Below, in pieces: positions 1-6,142 of a DNA stretch of 6,210 nt. Within the stretch, counting starts at the first letter, position 1; each line of letters starts with the position of its first letter. Below the pieces are notes generated by a model, which had not been told where the DNA came from, ran no database searches, and was given only the letters and a program-made list of their open reading frames with translations. A program made the position numbers and the translations under genes. Source of the DNA: an uncultured Hyphomicrobiales bacterium (GTDB lineage Bacteria; Pseudomonadota; Alphaproteobacteria; Rhizobiales; Rhizobiaceae); assembly GCA_943914405.1 (NCBI GenBank), contig CALUBX010000277.1:1-6210 (forward strand), given 5' to 3'.

Positions 1-127
1 CCGGAGGAAAACATGGTCAGGCAAAAGTGTAGCGGTATTAGGCGCAGCTATTTAGAGAGCTCGACACACTGTCATTTATCTTTGCAGTCATTGCGCCGAC
101 TATCGCAGTGCGCCCCAGATTTATCCA

Positions 128-142
128 ATACGCTGCGCGTAT
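128..142. repeat. Short perfect palindrome downstream of lysR
   Basis: ATACGC and GCGTAT form a perfect 6-bp inverted repeat around a 3-base centre (TGC). It lies about 36 bases past the lysR stop codon. No T-run follows it on either strand, so it is not a convincing intrinsic terminator. It could be a protein-binding site for a gene left of the window, or chance. The rest of 1-177 shows nothing I can support. Confidence 0.3.
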
Positions 143-177
143 AGTTTCCATAGCGCCGAAGCTCTTCACGTCGTGAT

Positions 178-1053
178 TCAGTTCCACTCATACCGGGCTG
201 CCAGCTGCGCGATGTTCCGTATCTCGACCGTTGCCGTGGAGCCGGATACTGTCGCGATCACGACTTCGCGCTCCAAGACAAATCCGTCGATCGGCCGAGT
301 GACGAGGCCTTGCACGGTCGGCGATCGTTCCGGAAGAATGCATATGGCGTGGCCGTCAGCGACGACCCGTTGCACCCAGTCCTCGCGATCTGATCGAAAG
401 CGAGGTCGCATGAGCAAGTCCCGTCGCGCGAAGTGATCGAGGATCCGATCGCGAAACTCGCATTTCAGGCGATCGACGAAAGGAAACTCGAGCAGGTCTT
501 CGCCGCGCACGATCTCGTTGGCAGCCAAGGGATGGTTTGCAGAACAGCCGAGCACGAAGCGCTCCCGAAATAGAGGATGCACATCCAGCTTGCGTTCCGG
601 TCTTGTTTCACGCGGCATGATGCACGCGTGGTATTTTCCTGAAAGCACCTCCGATGTGTCCTCGTTCGACTGGAGCGAGTGCAGCTTGATTTCGATGGAT
701 GGCATCTCCGCCAATGCGCTCTCGAAGAATGCCGTAAATTCCTTTGGTCCGACGGTGGGCGCGACGGCGACATCCAGCACGCGGTGCCCCCCCATCGCCC
801 AGTGCTCCGAGTGATTGCGAACGCTCTTCATCGCGACCACCATGCGCCGGAATTCTGCCTCGACGTCATGGCCAAGGCCAGTCAGGCGGCTGTTCTTCCC
901 GTCGCGATAGATCAGCGGCCCGCCAAGCTCATCTTCCAAGCGGCGGATCGCGCGGGTCAGACTTGGCTGTGACACACCGCTCAAGCGAGCGGCCGCTGTG
1001 AAATTCAGCGTCTCGGCCAAGTTGATGAAATAGCTGACTTGATTGAGTTCCAT
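178..1053 (-). CDS. LysR-type transcriptional regulator
   Basis: This is a 291-residue DNA-binding regulator of the LysR family (usual length 290-330). The N-terminal winged helix-turn-helix covers about residues 1-60: the opening MELNQVSYFINLAETLNFT, then SGVSQPSLTRAIRRLEDELG as the recognition region. A periplasmic-binding-protein-like effector domain follows from about residue 91 to the end. The frame stays open upstream to an ATG at 1137, but that ATG lies inside the predicted -10 box and has no ribosome site. The ATG at 1053 starts exactly where family members start and follows an AAAGGA-like site at short spacing. Four cysteines are present (144, 170, 198, 238), but not the close CysX8Cys pair of OxyR, so redox sensing cannot be claimed. 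The gene is divergent from the hydrolase-OsmC operon, the classic arrangement for a LysR protein and its target. The inducer is unknown. Confidence 0.93.
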   Translation of the reverse strand: MELNQVSYFINLAETLNFTAAARLSGVSQPSLTRAIRRLEDELGGPLIYRDGKNSRLTGLGHDVEAEFRRMVVAMKSVRNHSEHWAMGGHRVLDVAVAPTVGPKEFTAFFESALAEMPSIEIKLHSLQSNEDTSEVLSGKYHACIMPRETRPERKLDVHPLFRERFVLGCSANHPLAANEIVRGEDLLEFPFVDRLKCEFRDRILDHFARRDLLMRPRFRSDREDWVQRVVADGHAICILPERSPTVQGLVTRPIDGFVLEREVVIATVSGSTATVEIRNIAQLAARYEWN

Positions 1054-1134
1054 AGTCCTTTGGCCCACGCGCCTGACTGATACCTCTTCCGTGAGACCGC
1101 CTTTGGAAAGCAGGTCGCAGAAGTATGCTTGGCG

Positions 1135-1163
1135 CATATAATCATGGTATAGGGGCTTGTCTA
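1135..1163 (-). promoter_or_regulatory. Predicted lysR promoter
   Basis: On the minus strand, TAGACA (1158-1163) and TATATG (1135-1140) are separated by 17 bases, a plausible sigma-70 promoter (5/6 and 4/6 matches). It would give a leader of roughly 75 bases before the ATG at 1053. The -10 box is itself a CATATA/TATATG half-site of the operator motif described here. The -35 touches the left edge of the palindrome at 1162, so occupancy of that site should affect lysR as well as the divergent operon. Confidence 0.45.
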
Positions 1164-1182
1164 TATGCGCCAGACATATAAA
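1157..1182 (+). promoter_or_regulatory. Predicted promoter of the hydrolase-OsmC operon
   Basis: TATAAA at 1177-1182 is the best -10 candidate and begins at the third base of the palindrome's right arm. The only -35-like element nearby is TTGTCT (1157-1162), which is 14 bases upstream. That spacing is short, so the promoter is weak or needs activation, as expected next to a LysR gene. The leader to the ATG at 1282 would be about 90 bases. Confidence 0.35.
1162..1180. promoter_or_regulatory. Operator-like palindrome TATATG-N7-CATATA, copy 1
   Basis: TATATG (1162-1167) and CATATA (1175-1180) are perfect inverted 6-bp arms around seven bases, CGCCAGA. The arm with its flank, TATATGCGC, also occurs inverted at 1132-1140 and directly at 6145-6153. 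The surrounding DNA is GC-rich, so this AT-rich motif stands out. Its size and its overlap with predicted promoter elements suit a MarR-type dimer site. A LysR site is less likely because the canonical T-N11-A spacing is not centred on the dyad. Confidence 0.6.
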
Positions 1183-1272
1183 TGATAGCCTGAGATGACG
1201 ATTACCGGTTGGCGGTGCGCTCCGCTCAGCTCCGTCGAAGGTTCTGAGAGCGCAACCGCCAAGCCGCGTGCT

Positions 1273-1277
1273 GGAGG
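1273..1277 (+). promoter_or_regulatory. Ribosome binding site that sets the hydrolase-OsmC start
   Basis: GGAGG sits four bases before the ATG at 1282 (ten before an in-frame ATG at 1288). The frame is open back to 1195, but no comparable site precedes the ATG there, and residues encoded by 1195-1281 do not look like family sequence. Confidence 0.7.
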
Positions 1278-1281
1278 TTTG

Positions 1282-2514
1282 ATGGACATGGCAGGAAGAT
1301 CATTTACGTTTGTCAGTGGGGCTGGCTCTCCGCTGTCCGGGCACCTCGAACCGCCGGAAGGGACGCCGCGGGGCTGGGCGATCTTCGCCCACTGCTTCAC
1401 GTGCGGGAAAGACAGTCGCGCCGCTGTTCACATCTCGCGCGCGCTGTCGCGTGCGGGCATCGGGGTCTTGAGGTTCGATTTCGCCGGGACCGGGATCGGC
1501 GGTGGGACGGGAGAACCTGTGAACTTCGCGTCGGACGTCGAGGACCTTCGGGCCGCCGCAAATGCGATGGCGGCGGCGGGCATGTCACCGTCCCTCCTCG
1601 TCGGGCACAGCCTGGGTGGCACCGCTGCGATCGTAGCCGCCGCCGACATGCCTGATATTGCGGCGGTAGCGACGATTGGTGCGCCGGCCGACCTTCAGCA
1701 TATCTTGCGCCTCTTCGGACCGAATGATCTGGACACCATCGCGAGCGAGGGCGAGGCCTCGGTGGAGATTGCCGGTAGGCCCTTCCTCATTCGCCGAGGG
1801 TTCCTTGAGGCGGTTGAGGGGATCGACGTCGAGAAGGCCATTGCCTCCCTGCGACGGCCGGTGCTGGTCATGCACTCTCCGCTGGATCAGGTGGTCGGCA
1901 TCGACCACGCGTCGCGCATCTTCGTCGCGTCCAGGCACCCTAAAAGCTTCATCTCGCTCGACAACGCGGATCACCTTCTCACCGACGTCGCGGACGCGAA
2001 CTACGCCGCGGCCATGGTGGCGGTTTGGGCGAGCCGCTTTCTCCCACCACTCAGCGCGGATCTTCCGCAGGTCGAGGTTGCGGAGGGCGTCGTCTCCACC
2101 GAAACTCTTGCAGGGACGTTCCAGCTCAAGGTCCGCAGCGGCGAGCACACTCTGTTCGCCGACGAGCCAGCATCGGTCGGTGGCCTCGGGACCGGACTAT
2201 CTCCCTACGAACTCGTATCTGCCGGCCTCGCAGCCTGCACGGTGATGACGATGCGTCTCTATGCGAACCGCAAGGGCTTTCCGCTCGAACGGGCGAGCAC
2301 GACCGTGCAGCACGAGAAGGTGCCGGACATGATGCCACCCGACCGGTTCACCCGCACCATTGTCCTCGATGGGCCGCTGAGTGATGATCAGCGCGCTCGG
2401 ATCCTCGCGATCGCTGATCGGTGTCCCGTCGATCTGAGTCTCATCCGGGGTTCGGACGTGCAGACCGAGCTCTTGAGCGCCAGTCAGGCTGCGGATCCCG
2501 CGAGGCTGGCTTGA
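1282..2514 (+). CDS. Bifunctional alpha/beta-hydrolase - OsmC family protein
   Basis: This 410-residue fusion has two domains. Residues about 5-255 form an alpha/beta-hydrolase with a nucleophile elbow GHSLGG (Ser110), a likely acid Asp202 (in SPLDQVVG) and a likely base His231 (in NADHLL), a complete catalytic triad. Residues about 265-410 form an OsmC/Ohr domain with both peroxidatic and resolving cysteines: Cys319 (in LAACTVM) and Cys381 (in DRCPV), plus Glu310 in SPYEL. OsmC proteins reduce organic hydroperoxides through this cysteine pair. The hydrolase substrate is unknown, possibly an ester or lipid peroxide. The fusion is a known family architecture rather than an assembly error, since the frame is continuous with no seam. 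The usual CPVHR after the second cysteine reads CPVDL here. It is cytoplasmic (no signal peptide) and is first gene of an operon with msrA and an MDR oxidoreductase. Confidence 0.9.
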   Translation: MDMAGRSFTFVSGAGSPLSGHLEPPEGTPRGWAIFAHCFTCGKDSRAAVHISRALSRAGIGVLRFDFAGTGIGGGTGEPVNFASDVEDLRAAANAMAAAGMSPSLLVGHSLGGTAAIVAAADMPDIAAVATIGAPADLQHILRLFGPNDLDTIASEGEASVEIAGRPFLIRRGFLEAVEGIDVEKAIASLRRPVLVMHSPLDQVVGIDHASRIFVASRHPKSFISLDNADHLLTDVADANYAAAMVAVWASRFLPPLSADLPQVEVAEGVVSTETLAGTFQLKVRSGEHTLFADEPASVGGLGTGLSPYELVSAGLAACTVMTMRLYANRKGFPLERASTTVQHEKVPDMMPPDRFTRTIVLDGPLSDDQRARILAIADRCPVDLSLIRGSDVQTELLSASQAADPARLA

Positions 2515-2527
2515 CCGTGGCGCACAC

Positions 2528-2536
2528 GGAGGAGGG
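2528..2536 (+). promoter_or_regulatory. Ribosome binding site that sets the msrA start
   Basis: GGAGGAGGG precedes a GTG at 2547 by ten bases. An earlier in-frame GTG at 2517 has no such site, and the frame extends into the end of the hydrolase-OsmC gene, so initiation at 2547 is preferred. Confidence 0.6.
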
Positions 2537-2546
2537 CGAACGGACT

Positions 2547-3110
2547 GTGAGCCAATCGCCTACCGGCAATAGGGCGGCCGCGACAGAGCGAGCAATTCTC
2601 GCAGGCGGCTGCTTCTGGGGCATGGAGGATTTGCTGCGCCGAGCCAGGGGAGTCATTTCGACGCGTGTCGGTTACACAGGCGGAGAAATGCCTGATCCGA
2701 CCTACGCGAGACATTACGGCCATGCGGAAGCAGTGGAAGTGACCTTCGACCCTTCCGTTCTCGCCTATCGCTCGCTCTTGGAACTCTTCTTCCAGATACA
2801 TGACCCCACGACCTACGAGCAACAAGGCAGCGATGTCGGTCCGAGCTATCGATCGGCGATTTTCTACACCACCGAAGTGCAGAAGGAAGTCGCCCTCACA
2901 ACCATCGCGGAAATCGAGGCATCAGGAAGCTGGCCAGGCCCGGTCGTGTCGGAGATCAACCCAGAAGAACCCTTTTGGGAGGCGGAGCCAGAGCACCAAG
3001 AATACCTGGTGCGCTATCCTGGGGGCTATAGCTGCCACTTCGTGCGCCCGACCTGGCGGTTGGACCGCTCAGACGAACGCCCAGCTGTAATACTTGACAG
3101 AAAGAGTTGA
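2547..3110 (+). CDS. msrA: Peptide-methionine (S)-S-oxide reductase MsrA
   Basis: This 187-residue enzyme reduces the S epimer of methionine sulfoxide in proteins and free methionine, using thioredoxin as electron donor. The signature GCFWG is at residues 21-25 with catalytic Cys22, followed by Phe23 and Trp24. Further active-site matches are Tyr43 in GYTGG, Glu61 in GHAEAVEV and Tyr101 in SYRSAIF. A resolving cysteine, Cys163, sits in the C-terminal YSCHFVRP. Near it, EPEHQEYL matches the conserved EPEHQDYL of the family. There is no signal peptide, so it is a cytoplasmic form, and no fused MsrB domain. The start is the GTG behind a strong ribosome site; GTG at 2517 would add ten residues. 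It begins 32 bases after the hydrolase-OsmC stop, and its TGA overlaps the next ATG by one base, implying co-transcription and translational coupling. Confidence 0.95.
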   Translation: MSQSPTGNRAAATERAILAGGCFWGMEDLLRRARGVISTRVGYTGGEMPDPTYARHYGHAEAVEVTFDPSVLAYRSLLELFFQIHDPTTYEQQGSDVGPSYRSAIFYTTEVQKEVALTTIAEIEASGSWPGPVVSEINPEEPFWEAEPEHQEYLVRYPGGYSCHFVRPTWRLDRSDERPAVILDRKS

Positions 3111-4135
3111 TGATGACCGAAACCGTGACTAATCAGGCCGCCTGGCAGAAAGCGCCGGGGCAGCCACTGAGGATCGGTGTCACCGCTCTGCCGCATCTGG
3201 CGGCGAACGAGATATTGATCCGCAACGCGGCCATCGCGATCAACCCACTCGACTGGATTCTGCAGGACGTCGCGCTTTTGCCATGGCTCGACTATCCCGC
3301 GATTCTCGGCAGCGACGTCTCCGGTGAGGTCGCGGCGGTCGGTGGCGCGGTCGAGCGGTTCAAGGTCGGCGATCGAGTCATCGGACAGGCGGTCGGGACA
3401 ACCGTAAATCAACCTGCGCAGGGTGCGTTCCAGCACCACACGATCGTGCTGGACCACATGGCGGCGCCGATCCCCAACAACATTGCCTTCGCTGATGCGG
3501 CAGTCCTCCCGCTTGGCCTTGGCACCGCCGCAAGCGGGCTCTACGGACGGACACAGTTGGCTCTCGCGCCACCGTTACACTCGCCGACCGCGCGTCCAGA
3601 GGTCGTTCTGGTCTGGGGTGGATCGTCGAGCGTTGGCTGCAACGCCATCCAGCTCGCGGTGGCGTCGGGCTACAGGTGCGTCGCCACCGCTTCGGCGCGC
3701 AACGTCGGCCTGTTGAAGGAGCTGGGTGCAAGCGAGGTTCTTGACCACTCGAGTCCAGCCATCGTGGAAGACGTGATTGAGGCAATGCGCGGGCGCAGTC
3801 TCGCTGGAACGCTTCACGCGACCGGTCACATGAAAGACTGTTTTGCCGTAGTTGCGAGATGCGAGGGCTCGCGCCGGGTGGCAGCGACGCTGGCCCCGCC
3901 CGACGAGCGTTCATTTGGAGTCGAGGCGACGCACATCTCCGGGACGAGCCTCAAGGATGACGAGGTTGGTCCAATGATCTACCGCGAATTCCTGCCGCAG
4001 GCTCTCGCGGCGCGCACGTTCGTCCCCGCCCCTCCGGCGAAGATCGTGGGCCAGGGCCTTGAAATGCTCCAGGCTGCCTTGGAAGCCCTGAAGGCGGGTG
4101 TATCCGCAGCGAAAATCGTCGTTACCCTGCCTTGA
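3110..4135 (+). CDS. Zinc-independent MDR-superfamily (quinone oxidoreductase-like) dehydrogenase
   Basis: This 341-residue protein belongs to the medium-chain dehydrogenase/reductase superfamily. Residues about 15-130 are the GroES-like domain (NPLDW at 45-49, LGSDVSGEVAAVG at 67-79, FKVGDRVIG at 84-92). Residues about 165-300 form the Rossmann nucleotide-binding domain with WGGSSSVG (169-176) and LKELGASEVLDHS (202-214). The structural and catalytic zinc cysteines are absent, as in quinone oxidoreductases and enoyl reductases, so NADPH-dependent reduction of a quinone, enone or similar electrophile is likely. Substrate is not predictable. The glycine-serine-rich WGGSSSVG form resembles the ToxD/fungal enoyl-reductase-like branch. 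The ATG at 3110 overlaps the msrA stop (TGATG), and a second ATG follows at 3113. It is the last gene of the operon and contributes the reductive arm of the presumed redox defence. Confidence 0.88.
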   Translation: MMTETVTNQAAWQKAPGQPLRIGVTALPHLAANEILIRNAAIAINPLDWILQDVALLPWLDYPAILGSDVSGEVAAVGGAVERFKVGDRVIGQAVGTTVNQPAQGAFQHHTIVLDHMAAPIPNNIAFADAAVLPLGLGTAASGLYGRTQLALAPPLHSPTARPEVVLVWGGSSSVGCNAIQLAVASGYRCVATASARNVGLLKELGASEVLDHSSPAIVEDVIEAMRGRSLAGTLHATGHMKDCFAVVARCEGSRRVAATLAPPDERSFGVEATHISGTSLKDDEVGPMIYREFLPQALAARTFVPAPPAKIVGQGLEMLQAALEALKAGVSAAKIVVTLP

Positions 4136-4156
4136 GTGACCAGCCAGGCGGTTTTT
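4127..4156 (+). terminator. Possible intrinsic terminator of the plus-strand operon
   Basis: CTGCCT (4127-4132) can pair with AGGCGG (4146-4151), including one G-U, across a 13-base loop, and TTTTT follows at 4152-4156. The stem overlaps the stop codon of the MDR gene and is modest in length, so efficiency is uncertain. Confidence 0.4.
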
Positions 4157-4400
4157 CGCGTTCGCAGTCTGAGGTGGCCCGCACTTTGCCGATTGGGAAG
4201 CTCTACCGGGAAAACGCGTTTGGGACGCGCGCTGCGCTCCTGCCGGAGCATGCGTTCCCGAAACCTGTTCCCGACTGCTTTTCCCCGAAACTACCTATCG
4301 GACATAGAGAAATGGGAATGCAGCGAGTGGTTTGAACGGCCGCTTCCGAAACCGCGTTCCGATCAATTGAGCGGCTAAAAGTGGGGCGATCACCGACATA
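4157..4400. other. Gene-poor spacer with short repeated TTCC(C)CGAAAC motifs
   Basis: No open frame here resembles a known protein or has a convincing ribosome site. Three related decamers occur on the plus strand: TTCCCGAAAC (4255-4264), TTCCCCGAAAC (4281-4291) and TTCCGAAACC (4344-4353). A self-complementary AAACGCGTTT lies at 4213-4222. The stretch separates two convergent transcription units and probably includes a recombination junction, because a recombinase-like remnant starts at its right edge. Confidence 0.35.
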
Positions 4401-4529
4401 TTAGAATGAGACCGCCATGCCCGATCGGCCGGCTTGACGCGTAGCCAAAAGAATGCGGCTGATGGTAGGCTCGCTGACATTATGAAGCCCCGCCATCTGA
4501 GCAGCGTTGAGCTGCCGCAATTGCGAGTC
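4401..4529 (-). pseudogene. Remnant of a recombinase C-terminal helix-turn-helix
   Basis: Read on the minus strand, this 42-residue tail ends in TAA and contains QMAGLHNVSEPTISRILLA, a clear helix-turn-helix of the kind that closes serine recombinases (resolvase/invertase family, compare xxFxVxxxTISR-type tails). There is no start codon, catalytic domain or ribosome site, and its upstream side runs straight into the 3' end of marR, in a different frame, within three bases. I read it as a leftover of a mobile element's resolvase or invertase. Alternatives are the end of another HTH regulator or a chance match; the short length limits certainty. Confidence 0.4.
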
Positions 4530-4531
4530 TC

Positions 4532-5071
4532 CTACGCGTCGTCGTTCTTCTCGCGGTCCACACCTCGCTCATGCAATTCGGCATCGACGGGGCAGTTCGT
4601 GCAGCCCTCGTAGCAGCACAAGCGGCAGATGCGGTATGACTGCTCGAGGTTTTCCAAGCGATTTCGGAGAACGCGTTCAGCGATGTCCGATAAGGTTTTC
4701 AGTTCGTCTGGATTAAGGATCGATAGCCCTTCGGCAATCACTTGATCGCGCGAGGCCAGGACCTCGTCGCTCGCGACCTTGCCAGTTGGAGTAAGATAGA
4801 GGGATCGCGCGCGCCCGTCTGTCGAATGCTCCCTACGCTCGATCAATCCCTCGCTTACCAATCTATCCACCAGGCGAACAGTTCCAGCATGTGAAAGGCC
4901 CACCCCGATCGCAAGCATACGGATCGAGAGCCCGGGCTTGTGCGCGAGCAACGCCAGCGCTGAGGCGGCGGGTCCAGCTTCCGGCGCCCGCGATGAACTA
5001 GCGCGAACGATGTCGTCGCTGATCATGAGTGCGAACGCCCCGAAAATGTTTCGATCTCGAGGTCCATCCAT
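4532..5071 (-). CDS. MarR-family regulator with cysteine-rich C-terminus
   Basis: This 179-residue regulator has a MarR winged helix-turn-helix at about residues 35-100. It has KPGLSIRMLAIGVGLSHAG leading into a recognition helix (TVRLVDRLVSEGL, 64-76) and a charged wing (RREHSTDGRARSLYLT). A long dimerisation helix follows (about 103-145). The tail carries five clustered cysteines (149, 152, 153, 157, 160) in the pattern CxxCCxxxCxxC, suited to metal binding or thiol-based redox sensing. MarR proteins are usually autoregulated repressors of stress genes. The frame is open upstream, with TTG at 5107 and ATG at 5098, but those codons lie in the -35 and spacer of the best promoter. The ATG at 5071 is therefore preferred and would be at or next to the transcription start, with no ribosome site. 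It probably controls the neighbouring redox genes. Confidence 0.88.
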   Translation of the reverse strand: MDGPRDRNIFGAFALMISDDIVRASSSRAPEAGPAASALALLAHKPGLSIRMLAIGVGLSHAGTVRLVDRLVSEGLIERREHSTDGRARSLYLTPTGKVASDEVLASRDQVIAEGLSILNPDELKTLSDIAERVLRNRLENLEQSYRICRLCCYEGCTNCPVDAELHERGVDREKNDDA

Positions 5072-5078
5072 TGCCACA

Positions 5079-5107
5079 TCTATATGTGCGCGGAGCATAG
5101 ACAGCAA
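5079..5107 (-). promoter_or_regulatory. Predicted marR promoter with overlapping operator-like half-sites
   Basis: On the minus strand TTGCTG (5102-5107) and TATAGA (5079-5084) are separated by exactly 17 bases, a good sigma-70 promoter. The expected transcription start (5071-5072) coincides with the ATG at 5071, implying a leaderless message. The -10 lies inside CATATAGA, the same register as at the two palindromes. An imperfect partner arm, TCTATG, lies nine rather than seven bases away, so this is a looser version of the shared operator and fits autoregulation. Confidence 0.5.
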
Positions 5108-5342
5108 GCCATACCGTGGTCCTCTTCCTCCGCGCGGCTTGTGGAAAATGTCCTGTTTTAGAAGGGTTTCGGAGGATTTCGACTGATCGAGCGCGCCGAA
5201 AAAAACGGGTCCGGCTCGTTAAGGCCGCGGAACCGTTGATACCTGGCGGCTATAGGGCAAGCCTTTTCGCTCGGAATCGCCGTAGGTCGCGCCCGAGAAT
5301 CACTCCGCGTCAGCGCTGTCATCCAGGCCGCGCAGGTGCAGA
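5108..5342. other. Non-coding stretch upstream of marR
   Basis: Apart from the promoter just to its left, this 235-base stretch holds nothing I can name. The marR frame stays open through part of it on the minus strand, but no start with a ribosome site is present. The sequence around 5147-5180 loosely recalls recombination (res-like) DNA, but no confident dyad was found. Confidence 0.3.
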
Positions 5343-5583
5343 TCAGCGAGACCTAGCTTGCCCCCGGCGTCGCACTTCCATCGTGTCACCGCGCGCGATC
5401 ACGATTGTATCAATCCCATTGAGGAACAGTCCGTGCTCCACGACGTCGGGGATTGCGGCGAAACGGGCGAAGACCGCGTCGCCATGCAGCTGAGCGCCTC
5501 CGGGCTCGATATCGCGACGGAGCATCCATGCCCCGCGGAGGTTCTGCAGGATTTGCACGCCCGCCGTCACGAGAGGACCACAG
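5343..5583 (-). pseudogene. 5'-truncated ribose-5-phosphate isomerase A remnant
   Basis: About 79 residues of C-terminal RpiA-like sequence are encoded on the minus strand and end at a TGA (5343-5345). The diagnostic part is AAIPDVVEHGLFLNGIDTIVIARGD, matching the family's AIPGVVEHGLF(I)G...VIV pattern, and an upstream GPLVT recalls the GxxVTDxG motif. The N-terminal two thirds, including the catalytic and phosphate-binding segments, are missing. The similarity begins at the stop codon of the DUF417 gene, so this is a dead fragment left at a recombination junction rather than a small gene. RpiA interconverts ribose-5-phosphate and ribulose-5-phosphate in the pentose phosphate pathway. The identification rests on recalled family motifs. 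Confidence 0.6.
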
Positions 5584-6072
5584 TCACGAGAGCACAAGCG
5601 CCCCTCTGTGGCGGACCGAAGCACGCAGCAGCACGAGGGACGCCGCTAGCAGAACTGCGTCCTTCAGTAGAAACTGCCCTGGTGCAGCCGAAATCGCAGG
5701 AAAGCCGCCGGCAGTCTGCTCCGCGACACCTGGAGTGGTGATGAAAAAGGTCAGCGTGATCAGATAGGTCGCTGCTGACATTAGTGCGCCTAGCGCAGAG
5801 AAGAGTGGACGAAATGCACCAAGGATCAGAACGAGACCGGTCGATAACTCGATAACGCCGATGAAATAGCTTTGCCCCTGCGTCCCGAACATGCCGAGCC
5901 AATTCATGATCGGGCTGTGTTCGATAAACGGGGCGATACCATAGGCCTCGTACGCTGTGAACTTCATCGCGCCGAACCACAGAAATACGATCACGAGAGC
6001 CCATCTAAGCAGGCCAAGATCCCTCCGACCGTGCTCGGGGACAAGAAATTCATAACGGTCGAAAATGCTCAT
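5584..6072 (-). CDS. DUF417/YkgB (RclC-like) inner-membrane protein
   Basis: This 162-residue membrane protein belongs to the YkgB/DUF417 family, in the wider DoxX-like group. Predicted membrane spans are about 20-38, 69-87, 90-113 and 134-150. Family features are LWFGAMKFTAYEAYGIAPFIEHSP (residues 31-54), LTFFITTPG (107-115) and LLKDAVLLAA (135-144). These align with E. coli RclC, the membrane component of the rclABC reactive-chlorine resistance locus. Its biochemical activity is not established. The start is an ATG with GAGGAA six bases upstream (6079-6084). The gene ends exactly where an rpiA remnant begins, so its last few residues (about RHRGALVLS) may be altered by the junction. It lies behind the second palindrome, and IS26 has inserted about 100 bases upstream of the start codon. 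Confidence 0.85.
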   Translation of the reverse strand: MSIFDRYEFLVPEHGRRDLGLLRWALVIVFLWFGAMKFTAYEAYGIAPFIEHSPIMNWLGMFGTQGQSYFIGVIELSTGLVLILGAFRPLFSALGALMSAATYLITLTFFITTPGVAEQTAGGFPAISAAPGQFLLKDAVLLAASLVLLRASVRHRGALVLS

Positions 6073-6142
6073 CTAAAATTCCTCAACAGTGGTCCCGTGG
6101 GAACGTCACGAACGTCGTCTACGTGCTTCGGGCAGGCGTTGC

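Noticed and set aside
13..144. A 43-codon plus-strand frame whose ATG follows GGAGG by five bases
   Set aside because: The ribosome-like site is good, but the product resembles nothing known, is low in features and lies at the window edge; a chance or truncated frame cannot be excluded.
1054..1137. Upstream extension of LysR to the ATG at 1137
   Set aside because: That ATG falls in the predicted -10, has no ribosome site, and the extra 28 residues precede the canonical LysR start.
1585..2148. A 187-codon minus-strand frame inside the hydrolase-OsmC gene
   Set aside because: The plus strand carries complete hydrolase active-site motifs over the same bases; the antisense frame is charged and featureless.
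4136..4378. An 80-codon plus-strand frame after the MDR gene
   Set aside because: It starts at the MDR stop without a ribosome site, is arginine- and serine-rich as expected of random GC-rich frames, and has no recognisable motif.
5145..5185. A res-like recombination site upstream of marR
   Set aside because: The wording TGTCC...TTTCGGAGGA recalls resolvase-associated DNA, but I could not find paired half-sites with proper spacing.
5116..5741. Long plus-strand frames opposite the rpiA remnant and the DUF417 gene
   Set aside because: They are arginine- and proline-rich shadows of the minus-strand coding sequence, with no family features.
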